64,000 nt of DNA, from NCBI RefSeq assembly GCF_001429395.1, contig NZ_LMJT01000018.1, positions 1 through 64,000 on the forward strand. The letters are read 5' to 3'. The notes beneath the pieces are model-generated. The model was not told the origin of the DNA and ran no database searches. It worked only from the letters and a program-made list of their open reading frames with translations. The DNA is from Allobosea sp. Root381 (lineage in GTDB: Bacteria; Pseudomonadota; Alphaproteobacteria; Rhizobiales; Beijerinckiaceae). Shown in pieces: positions 49,656 to 57,106 of this stretch. Positions within the stretch are counted from its first letter, which is position 1; the number at the start of each line of letters is the position of its first letter. The position numbers and the translations under genes are program-made.

Positions 49656-50513
49656 CTACGCGTCGGCCGCGCGCTCGGCATTGGCGAGGATGCGCTCGGC
49701 CTCGCGGATCACCGGCTTCTCGATGAGCTTGCCGTCGACCACGGCCAGCCCCGTCGTGCTTTCGGCATAGGCGGCGATGACGCGTTTGGCGTAGGCGATG
49801 TCCTCGCTGGTCGGCGAGAACGCCTCGTGGATCGCCGGGATATGGTTGGGGTGGATCAAGGCCTTGCCGGTGAAGCCCAGCTCGGCGCTGCGGGCAGCCT
49901 CGCGGCGCAGGCCCTCGTCGTCATCGATGGTGAGATAGGGCACGTCGAGCACGGCGACCTCCGCCCGCGCCGCGGCATGGACGATGCGGGAGCGCGCGTA
50001 GGCCAGCGCATTCCAGCTCGGCTTGACCCGCAGCTCGGCGGAGAGATCGACGGCGCCGATGAAGAGTGCGACGATCGAAGGATCCGCCAGGGCGATCGAG
50101 GCGACGTTCTCGAGCCCCTCCGCCGTCTCGATGATCACATAGAGCACGATCGGCTCGGGGCGATGGCGCAGGAGATCGGCTACGATCCGGACCTCGTCGG
50201 CGCTGCGCACCTTGGGCAGCACGACCGCGTCAGGAAGCGTCTCGAGCTTGAGGATCGCCAGCAGGTCGGCGAGCCCTTCGGGCGTGCGCGCGCTGTTGAT
50301 GCGGACGGCCTTCTCGGGCTTCGCAGCCCTGTGCTCATGGTAGAGCGGCAGCGACAGGTCGCGGGACTCGTCCTTCCTGTCGGGCGCGACCGCGTCCTCC
50401 AGATCGATGCAGACCACGTCCGCACCGGTTTCGAGCGCCTTGGCGAAGCGGTCGGGCCGCAGGCCCGGCACGAAGAGGAAGCTGCGGCGACGGCGCGTGC
50501 GTTGATCGGACAT
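49656..50513 (-). CDS. HpcH/HpaI aldolase/citrate lyase beta-like (CitE family) protein
   Basis: The 285-residue TIM-barrel lyase starts SDQRTRRRRSFLFVPGLRPD, has the acidic metal/CoA site in DVVCIDLEDAVAPDRKDESR, VLPKVRSADEVRIVADLL, YVIIETAEGLENVASIALAD and GKALIHPNHIPAIHEAFSPT. Family members cleave or form C-C bonds in CoA esters such as malyl-CoA or citramalyl-CoA. ATG 50513 has GGAG seven bases upstream; ATG 50537 would overlap the permease stop (ATGA) and is the alternative. It is packed between the Aap-type permease and an SsuD-like gene, so it may process the carbon skeleton of the imported substrate. Confidence 0.82.
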   Translation of the reverse strand: MSDQRTRRRRSFLFVPGLRPDRFAKALETGADVVCIDLEDAVAPDRKDESRDLSLPLYHEHRAAKPEKAVRINSARTPEGLADLLAILKLETLPDAVVLPKVRSADEVRIVADLLRHRPEPIVLYVIIETAEGLENVASIALADPSIVALFIGAVDLSAELRVKPSWNALAYARSRIVHAAARAEVAVLDVPYLTIDDDEGLRREAARSAELGFTGKALIHPNHIPAIHEAFSPTSEDIAYAKRVIAAYAESTTGLAVVDGKLIEKPVIREAERILANAERAADA

Positions 50514-50533
50514 GTCGTTTCTCCAGGAAGTCT

Positions 50534-52702
50534 TCATCGGTTGAAGGACGAGCCGCTTCGCATCCGCTCGGCATAGGCGGAGAGCGGGAAGCAGATGGCG
50601 AAATAGAAGGCGGCGACGGCGAGGTAGACCTCGAGCGCATAGGGGCGCCACAGCGTGTCGGCCAAGGCGGCCTTGGCGGCGCCGAGGACATCAAACACGC
50701 CGATGACCAGGACGAGCGAAGTGTCCTTGACCGCGCCGATGATGGTGCCGACCGTCGGCGGCAGGGCGATGCGCAGCGCCTGAGGCCAGACCACGAGCCG
50801 AAAGCCCTGCCAGCGCGTCAGCCCCATGCTGGCGGCGCCTTCGGCCTGCCCCGGCGGCACGGCGGCCAGCGCCCCGCGCCATACCTCGGCGAGCGTCGCC
50901 GCGCCGTGCAGCACCAGTGCGGCCAGCACCAGCCACATCTTCTCGACGGCGAGCCCGCCGAGGATCAGCGGCAGCAGCGAGGCCGTGACGAAGAGCAGCA
51001 GGACCAGCGGCACGCCGCGGATGGCCTCGATGACGAATGTGGCCGGAACCCGCAGGAGCGGCGTCGCCGCCCGGCGCGCAACCGCCAGAGGCAAGGCGAG
51101 CGGGATGGCGAGGCCGATCGAGAAGACCGCGAGCAGCAGCGTGACAAAGACGCCGCCCCAACTGGTGACCGGCACGGGCGACAGGCCGAATGTCTGGCCC
51201 TGCACCAGCAGCGGCGCGACGAGCGCCAGCAGCACGGCGAGAGCCGCGCGCCATGCCAGCGGCAACCCTCGCGCCGCAATCAGCGAGACGGCCGCCAGCA
51301 GCAGGCCGATGCCGATGACGGCGCGGATATGCGCCTGTCCCGGCATGGTGCCGAACAGGATCAGGCCGCGCTTCTCGGCCAGTACCGCCCAGCAGGCCCC
51401 TGCCCCATCGGCGCAGAGCTGCGCCGGGCCGAGCCAGACGGCATCCCACAGCGCCCATTTTGCCAGCCATAAGCCCGCCAGCGCCAGCACCGCATAGGAA
51501 AACCCGCTCAAGCCCCGGGCCAGCGGCGTCGCGGGCGTTACAGGCGACCGCGCCAAGCGCTCGCCAAGCCGCTCCGTCGGATCGGCCGTCAGCGCCCCAT
51601 AGCTCGAGCGGCGATGATAGAGATTGACCGCGCCGGCGACGCAGAGGCCAAGCGCGAGATAGATGCCCAGAGCCAGCGCCGAGCCCTCGATCGCCTGGCC
51701 GGTCTGGTTGATCGCGGTGTTGATGACCGCGACGAGATCGGGATAGCCGATCGCGACGGCCAGCGAGCTGTTCTTGATCAGCGCCAGGAACTGGTTGGCG
51801 AGCGGCGGCAGGGCGATGCGCCCGGCGCCGGGCGCGACGACGAGGCGGGCGATCGCGCCATTCGCCAAGCCGAGCGAGCGGGCCGCCTCGACCTGCCCCA
51901 TCGGGACGGCCAGGATGGCGGCACGGACGACCTCTGCGATGTAGGCGCCGTGGAACAGGATCAGCCCGAGGGTCAGCGCGGCGAGCTCCGGGCTCAGGCT
52001 CCAGCCGCCCGAGACCGCAAGCCCGCGCAGGGCGCCGAACTCCAGTTCCGGCCGCGGCAGAATCGCGAGCGCCGCCAGGGGAAGGATGGCGAGCGCGCTC
52101 AGCCAGAAGCGCTGGCCCTCCGTCACCCGCTTCCGCAGGAGCAGCAGCGCGAGCACGGTCGCGGCGGTGAGCGCCAACCAGGCACCGCCCTGGGCGAGAG
52201 CCGGGACGATCAGGCCCCGGTTGGAGATCAGCACGCCCGGCAGCGGATCGAAGGCCTGTCGGATCGGCGGCAGCAGAAGCAGCAGGCCGTACCAGAGGAA
52301 AAGCTGGAGCAGGACCGGCGTGTTGCGGAAGAGCTCGACATAGGCCGTCGCCAGCCAGGCCAGCGGCCGGCTGCCGAACAGGCGCAGCAATGCGACCGCC
52401 GTGCCCAGCGCCACCGCCAGGGGAATGGCGAGCGCCGCCACCAGCAGCGTGTTGCCGAGCCCGGCCAGGATGACGAGGAGATAGCTGTCCGAAGGACCGA
52501 CCGGAAACAGCGCTTCTGGAATCTGGAAGCCGGCCGGCTCCGAGAGAAAGCCGAAGCCGCCGCGAATGCCCTGCGACGCCTGCATTCCCGAGACCAGCGC
52601 GGCCAGCCAGAGCACGAGGCCGAGACCGGCGAGGAAAGCAAGTCCGTAAAAACCGGTCAGGGCGGCCCGAGGGCCGCCCTTCCATCCTGCGAATGAGCTC
52701 AC
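50534..52702 (-). CDS. Fused polar amino acid ABC permease (AapQ-AapM in one chain)
   Basis: The 722-residue membrane protein combines two permeases normally made separately. The N-terminal half (about 1-390) matches AapQ: GFQIPEALFPVGPSDSYLLV, AYVELFRNTPVLLQLFLWYG, EVVRAAILAVPMGQVEAARS. The C-terminal half (about 400-722) matches AapM: WDAVWLGPAQLCADGAGACW, FVIEAIRGVPLVLLLFVTAS, EVWRGALAAVPPGQAEGAAS. Each half retains its EAA-type loop. Start is GTG 52702. General L-amino acid transporters need AapP ATPase, but no such gene follows here; a CitE-like gene takes its place. The ATPase must come from elsewhere in the genome. Confidence 0.87.
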   Translation of the reverse strand: MSSFAGWKGGPRAALTGFYGLAFLAGLGLVLWLAALVSGMQASQGIRGGFGFLSEPAGFQIPEALFPVGPSDSYLLVILAGLGNTLLVAALAIPLAVALGTAVALLRLFGSRPLAWLATAYVELFRNTPVLLQLFLWYGLLLLLPPIRQAFDPLPGVLISNRGLIVPALAQGGAWLALTAATVLALLLLRKRVTEGQRFWLSALAILPLAALAILPRPELEFGALRGLAVSGGWSLSPELAALTLGLILFHGAYIAEVVRAAILAVPMGQVEAARSLGLANGAIARLVVAPGAGRIALPPLANQFLALIKNSSLAVAIGYPDLVAVINTAINQTGQAIEGSALALGIYLALGLCVAGAVNLYHRRSSYGALTADPTERLGERLARSPVTPATPLARGLSGFSYAVLALAGLWLAKWALWDAVWLGPAQLCADGAGACWAVLAEKRGLILFGTMPGQAHIRAVIGIGLLLAAVSLIAARGLPLAWRAALAVLLALVAPLLVQGQTFGLSPVPVTSWGGVFVTLLLAVFSIGLAIPLALPLAVARRAATPLLRVPATFVIEAIRGVPLVLLLFVTASLLPLILGGLAVEKMWLVLAALVLHGAATLAEVWRGALAAVPPGQAEGAASMGLTRWQGFRLVVWPQALRIALPPTVGTIIGAVKDTSLVLVIGVFDVLGAAKAALADTLWRPYALEVYLAVAAFYFAICFPLSAYAERMRSGSSFNR

Positions 52703-52730
52703 GGCCGGCGGGAGTTCAGGTCCCGCCGGA

Positions 52731-53762
52731 TCACTGGAACGGCGGCGAATAGAGCAGGCCGCCCTCGTTCCAGAGGCGATTCTGTTCGCGGGCCAGGCCG
52801 AGCGGCGTCTGGGGCCCGAGATTGCGGTTCCAGATATCGGCGTAGTTGCCGACCGCCCTGATCACCCGGTAGGCCCAGGCATCGTCGAGGCCGAAGGGTT
52901 TGCCGAGGCCCGGCTCGACGCCGAGCAGGCGGCGCGTCTCGGCCTGCGGGCTCTTGCGCTGCTCCTCGACATTGGCCTGGGTGATGCCCAGTTCCTCTGC
53001 CGCCACCAGCGCATTCAGCGTCCAACGCGCGATCGCGGCAAAGTTAGGATCGTCCTGGCGGACGGCCGGGCCGAGCGGCGATTTTGTGATGCGTTCCGGC
53101 AAGATGACGAAATCGTCCGGCTTCGGCGCACGCGCCGCGCGGCTGGCCGAGAGCGTCGAGGCATCGGAGAGGTAGACGTCGCAGCGGCCGGCATAGAAGG
53201 CCTGCTCCAGCTCCACGAGATTCTCGATGACCACGGGGCGGAAGGCGAGCTTGTTGCTCTTGAAGTAGTCGACCAGGTTCTGCTCGTTGACGGTGCCCGG
53301 CTGCACGCAGACCTGCGCACCGTCGAGTTCCTTCGCGCTCTTCACGCCGAGCTTCTTCGGCACGAGAAATCCCTGGCCGTCATAGAAGATCGTCCCGACG
53401 AAGGTCACGCCCAGGCCGGCATCGCGGCTCGAGGTGATCGTCGTGTTGCGGGAGAGGACATCGACCTCCTTGGACTGCAGGGCGGTGAAGCGCTGCTGCG
53501 AGCTGAGCGGCGTGAAGCGGACCTTCTCACCGTCGCCCAAGATCGCCGCCGCCAGAGCGCGGCAGTAATCGACATCGAGCCCGGCCCAGCGGCCATTGCC
53601 GCCGGCCAGCGAAAGCCCGGCGGAGCCCTGGCTCACGCCGCAAACCAGCTCGCCGCGCGCCTTGATCGCATCGACGGTCGGGCCGGCCATGGCCTGCGCG
53701 ATCGGCAGGGACAGCGTGGCAGCGACTGCCAAACCAATACGGCGCACCGTCTCGAACATCAT
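52731..53762 (-). CDS. General L-amino acid-type periplasmic binding protein (AapJ-like)
   Basis: The 343-residue receptor has a Sec signal peptide (IGLAVAATLSLPIAQAMAGP, cleavage near AMA). The mature part begins TVDAIKARGELVCGVSQGSA. DVDYCRALAAAILGDGEKVR, RFTALQSKEVDVLSRNTTIT, CVQPGTVNEQNLVDYFKSNK and RNLGPQTPLGLAREQNRLWN are AapJ hallmarks, and length is typical. ATG 53762 and ATG 53759 are adjacent; GAGG lies upstream of both. It is the first gene of the minus-strand unit, facing the aminotransferase across a TCTAT palindrome. Context suggests cysteine-related or sulfur amino acids rather than amino acids in general. Confidence 0.9.
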   Translation of the reverse strand: MMFETVRRIGLAVAATLSLPIAQAMAGPTVDAIKARGELVCGVSQGSAGLSLAGGNGRWAGLDVDYCRALAAAILGDGEKVRFTPLSSQQRFTALQSKEVDVLSRNTTITSSRDAGLGVTFVGTIFYDGQGFLVPKKLGVKSAKELDGAQVCVQPGTVNEQNLVDYFKSNKLAFRPVVIENLVELEQAFYAGRCDVYLSDASTLSASRAARAPKPDDFVILPERITKSPLGPAVRQDDPNFAAIARWTLNALVAAEELGITQANVEEQRKSPQAETRRLLGVEPGLGKPFGLDDAWAYRVIRAVGNYADIWNRNLGPQTPLGLAREQNRLWNEGGLLYSPPFQ

Positions 53763-53850
53763 AACCGCCTCATTCCGATCATTCGCCAGGCAGCGTCGCC
53801 GGGCCGTGGGATTGCTGGTTCGCCGGATTGCCGGCAAGCCAAGCATGTTG

Positions 53851-53867
53851 TCTATCGATTTTATAGA
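53851..53867. promoter_or_regulatory. Perfect TCTAT-N7-ATAGA palindrome between aapJ-like and aminotransferase genes
   Basis: TCTAT (53851-53855), CGATTTT, ATAGA (53863-53867). It lies centrally in the 160-base divergent region, 88 bases from the minus-strand start and 55 from the plus-strand start, so one bound protein could control both. Confidence 0.6.
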
Positions 53868-53922
53868 TATATACAAGACGGCACGGCGCATCCCTCTGTC
53901 CTGCGCCGAGCTGGAGAAACTC

Positions 53923-55167
53923 ATGTCGGCATCCGCCTCGTCCGTCACCCTCGATCCGCATTCGCGCCTGTCGACACGGGGGAAGACGATCCGCGACTCG
54001 CCGACGATGGCGCTCACCCGGCTGGCGGCCGAGCTGCGGGCCGCCGGACGCGATGTTCTGGCACTGAGCGCGGGCGAGCCCGATTTCGGCTCGCCCCTCG
54101 CGGCGGCAGAGGCCGGCATTGCCGCGATCCGGCGTGGCGACACCCGCTACACCGCCGTCGACGGCCTTCTCGCGCTTCGCAGGGCGATTGCCGACAAGCT
54201 GCTGCGGGAGAACGGCGTGAGCTACGACGCCGCCGAGATCACCGTCTCCAGCGGCTCGAAGATCTTGCTTCTGACCGCACTGATGGCGCTGCTGGACCGC
54301 GACGACGAGGTTCTGGTGCCGGCCCCGTTCTGGGTGTCTTATCCGGAGATGGTGCGGTACGCCGACGGCGCCACCCGCCTGGTTCCGACCACGCAGGCGA
54401 ACGGCTTCCGGCTCACCCCGCAGGATCTGGAAGCCGCCATCGGCCCGCGCACGAAGCTGCTGATCCTCAACAACCCCAACAACCCGACCGGGGCGATCTA
54501 CACCAACGAGCACCTCGCCGCGCTGGGCGAGGTTCTGGCCCGCCATCCGCAGGTCGCGGTGCTGACCGACGAGATCTACGAGCACCTGAACTTCGACGGC
54601 GTGAACCCGGGCAACCTCGTCGCTGCGGCTCCTCATCTGCGCGACCGTACTGTCCTGGTGAACGGCTTCTCCAAGGGCTATGGGCTGACCGGCTGGCGAC
54701 TCGGCTTCGCCGCGGCACCCAAGCCGATCATCGCCGCGATCAACGCGCTCAACTCGCAAGGGGTCAGCTCCCCCAGCACGATCGCGCAATACGCCGCGCT
54801 GGCAGCGCTCGCCGACAACCAGGAGTTCAGGGACCGGAATCGCAAGGAGTATGAGGAGCGGCGCGATCTGGTGGTAGCCACGGTCGCAGTGACACCCGGC
54901 TTAGAACTGGCCGCCCCACAATCGGCCTTCTACGCCTATGTCAACTGCGCGGGGCTGGTCGGCAGGACGGCCCCATCCGGCCAGCGCATGGAGACCGATG
55001 AGGACGTGGCGCGTGAAATCCTGGAGACCGAGGGCTTGGCCATCGTGCCGGGGACGCCGTTCGGCCTGTCACCTTATTTCCGCCTGTCCTTCTGCGTCGA
55101 TCGCGAAACGCTCGCTGATGGCCTGAAGCGCCTGCACCGCTTCGCCACGCGGGTCACCAATGGCTGA
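53923..55167 (+). CDS. Class I/II PLP-dependent aminotransferase (aspartate aminotransferase-like)
   Basis: The 414-residue fold-type I enzyme has LSAGEPDFGSPLAAAEAGIA, TRYTAVDGLLALRRAI, NNPNNPTGAIYTNEHLAALG, VLTDEIYEHLNFDGVNPG and the PLP lysine K251 in NGFSKGYGLTGWRLGF. The C-terminal substrate arginine is present in PYFRLSFCVDRETL. It resembles Ib-type aspartate/prephenate aminotransferases, though members of this group also act on other amino acids such as cysteine conjugates. GGAGA seven bases upstream supports ATG 53923. It is divergent from the AapJ-like gene, which suggests it degrades the transported amino acid. Confidence 0.87.
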   Translation: MSASASSVTLDPHSRLSTRGKTIRDSPTMALTRLAAELRAAGRDVLALSAGEPDFGSPLAAAEAGIAAIRRGDTRYTAVDGLLALRRAIADKLLRENGVSYDAAEITVSSGSKILLLTALMALLDRDDEVLVPAPFWVSYPEMVRYADGATRLVPTTQANGFRLTPQDLEAAIGPRTKLLILNNPNNPTGAIYTNEHLAALGEVLARHPQVAVLTDEIYEHLNFDGVNPGNLVAAAPHLRDRTVLVNGFSKGYGLTGWRLGFAAAPKPIIAAINALNSQGVSSPSTIAQYAALAALADNQEFRDRNRKEYEERRDLVVATVAVTPGLELAAPQSAFYAYVNCAGLVGRTAPSGQRMETDEDVAREILETEGLAIVPGTPFGLSPYFRLSFCVDRETLADGLKRLHRFATRVTNG

Positions 55168-55468
55168 TCTCGGCTGCCGAAGGGGCGGATTCCGTTCATC
55201 CGCTCAGCGAACGGACTTGAGTCCATCGGACGGATCGCCCCTGCGAAGGCTGGCGGGCGAACGACGTCACCGTTCGTCAAACCAAACGATCTCAATTTGA
55301 TCTCCGGCAGGACGCTGGAGCTCGCCGGTAGGCGCTCGCTTCGTACCCCCAGTCGAAGCGAGCACCTACGCAGCCTTGCAAACAAAGAATAATCTTCTGC
55401 AAGGCGCCGCGAATTTGGTTCCCCTTTGTCCGCACAACGCTGGACTTCGACCTGCCAAATCCCGATCC
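55168..55468. other. Intergenic region with two large inverted repeats
   Basis: This stretch has no recognisable gene. It holds a 16-base imperfect inverted repeat (55328-55343 with 55354-55369, 15 of 16 pairs) and an 8-base perfect one (GCCTTGCA 55373-55380, TGCAAGGC 55398-55405). Neither is followed by a T run. The aminotransferase may terminate here, and the importer promoter follows. Confidence 0.4.
55328..55405. repeat. Pair of adjacent inverted repeats
   Basis: GTAGGCGCTCGCTTCG (55328-55343) pairs with CGAAGCGAGCACCTAC (55354-55369) except at one position. Immediately after, GCCTTGCA and TGCAAGGC enclose 17 bases. Long arms and short loops suggest RNA structure or an extragenic repeat element. 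Confidence 0.55.
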
Positions 55469-55494
55469 TAGAGTCGTTCGTTTCTAAGAACGAC
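55469..55494. promoter_or_regulatory. TAGA-box plus GTTC-N8-GAAC palindrome upstream of the gsi-like operon
   Basis: GTCGTTC (55473-55479) and GAACGAC (55488-55494) are perfect 7-base arms around 8 bases. TAGAGT (55469-55474) overlaps the left arm, as TAGATT does at the cys promoter (335-340), where TAGA also begins 7-8 bases before GTTC. The matching architecture at two unlinked sulfur operons supports a common regulator. Confidence 0.55.
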
Positions 55495-55541
55495 CGTGAC
55501 GCCTGTAGTGACCCCAAAGTGCCGAGCCGGAGATGCCGCTC

Positions 55542-57095
55542 ATGCCCAGATCGCTGCCTTCATCCAGTCGCATTCGCACCGCCTTTCGATCGGTGGCCGT
55601 AGCAGCCCTCCTCGGTCTCGCGAGTCCGGTTCTCGCTGCAGGGCAGATCACGGTCGGCGTCGGCGACAACATCCTCGGCCTCGACCCTACAGACCTCAAC
55701 GACTCGGTGTCGCTTTCCGCCAGCCGGCTGTTCTTCCAGGGGCTCTACGGCTTCGACCGCAACCTCAAGCTCGTGCCGGTTCTGGCCGAACGCAGCGAGG
55801 TCAACGCCAATTCGACCGAATACACCGTCCATCTGCGGCGAGACGTCAAATTCCATGACGGAACGCCCTTCGATGCGGCCGCGGTCAAGCTGAACTACGA
55901 CCGGCTGCGAGACCCGTCCAACCGCCTCAAGCGGCAAAGCCTGCTCGAGGCGCTCGACAGGGTCGAGGTCGTCGACGCGTTCACCGTTCGCCTGATCCTG
56001 AAGGCTCCATCGGGCGTGCTGCTCAACTATCTTGCTCACACCGGCGCTTCGATCCTGAGCCCGAAGGCGATCGCACAATACGGCGCGGACATCTCGCGGC
56101 ATCCGGTCGGCACCGGGCCTTTCGTCTTCGCGAGCTGGACGCCAGACACGCTCAAGGCGTCGCGCAACCAGCAATACTGGCGGCAGGGCCTGCCGCGCCT
56201 CGACGGCGTCACGATCCGCAGCGTTCCCGAAGGCGGCGCGAGGCTCGCCTTGCTGCGTTCCGGCGAAGCGCAGTTCGTCTTCCCCCTGCCGCCCGAGACA
56301 GTGCAGATCGTCGAACGCGACGAGCGCCTCGCCATCGACAAGACGCCCTCGATCGTGGCGCAGTATGTCGCGCTCAATACCACCAGGAAGCCGTTCGACG
56401 ATCCGCGCGTCCGGCAGGCTCTCAACTATGCCATCGACAAGGCCGCCTTCATCAAGGTCGTCTACAATGGCTTCGGCACGCCGATGGACGCCCCCGTCGC
56501 GCCGGGCATCGCCTTCTACAACAAGCAGGGCGTCTGGCCCTACGACCCCGCCAAGGCGAAGCAGTTGCTGGCCGAGGCAGGCTATCCGAACGGGTTCGAG
56601 ACCGAGATCTGGAACTTCAGCAACACCCTCAACAACAGGGCCTCGCAGTTCCTCCAGCAGCAGCTGGCCGCAGTCGGCGTCAAGGTGGCGGTCAATCCGC
56701 TTGAAGCCGGCGTCGCAACCACGAGACTGTGGGGCGCCAAGACCCCGGAAGAGGCCCAGGTCCGCATGTTCTTCGGCAGCTGGGCGCCTTCGACCGGCGA
56801 TGCCGACTGGGCACTGCGGCCGCTGCTGTCGAGCCGCAGCTATCCACCAGCGCTCTACAACCTCGCCTATTTCAAGGATGACGCGGTCGATGCCGCTCTT
56901 CAGAAGGGCCTGGCCACCGCCGATCCGGCCGAGCGGAAGGCCGCCTATGACGAGGTCCAGAAGATCGTCTGGGAGAAGGCTCCTTGGATATTCCTGTCGA
57001 TCAACACGCTGGTGCTCGGCCGGGACAAGCGCCTGGTCGGCCTCAGCCAGTTGCCCGACACCTCCGTGACCTATGAGGAAGCGGAGCTGAAATAG
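55542..57095 (+). CDS. Periplasmic binding protein of a glutathione/peptide-type ABC importer (GsiB-like)
   Basis: The SBP_bac_5 receptor is 517 residues from ATG 55542, which has GGAG nine bases upstream; ATG 55533 would add three residues. The signal peptide core is RSVAVAALLGLASPVLA, with cleavage before AGQITVGVG. Landmarks: SRLFFQGLYGFDRNLKLVPV, LRRDVKFHDGTPFDAAAVKL, HPVGTGPFVFASWTPDTLKA, ALNYAIDKAAFIKVVYNGFG. The order binding protein, fused ATPase, two permeases resembles gsiBACD with the ATPase second. The methionine gamma-lyase-like gene at the end of the operon suggests a sulfur-containing ligand such as glutathione. Confidence 0.86.
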   Translation: MPRSLPSSSRIRTAFRSVAVAALLGLASPVLAAGQITVGVGDNILGLDPTDLNDSVSLSASRLFFQGLYGFDRNLKLVPVLAERSEVNANSTEYTVHLRRDVKFHDGTPFDAAAVKLNYDRLRDPSNRLKRQSLLEALDRVEVVDAFTVRLILKAPSGVLLNYLAHTGASILSPKAIAQYGADISRHPVGTGPFVFASWTPDTLKASRNQQYWRQGLPRLDGVTIRSVPEGGARLALLRSGEAQFVFPLPPETVQIVERDERLAIDKTPSIVAQYVALNTTRKPFDDPRVRQALNYAIDKAAFIKVVYNGFGTPMDAPVAPGIAFYNKQGVWPYDPAKAKQLLAEAGYPNGFETEIWNFSNTLNNRASQFLQQQLAAVGVKVAVNPLEAGVATTRLWGAKTPEEAQVRMFFGSWAPSTGDADWALRPLLSSRSYPPALYNLAYFKDDAVDAALQKGLATADPAERKAAYDEVQKIVWEKAPWIFLSINTLVLGRDKRLVGLSQLPDTSVTYEEAELK

Positions 57096-57106
57096 GCCCC
57101 AGCTCA

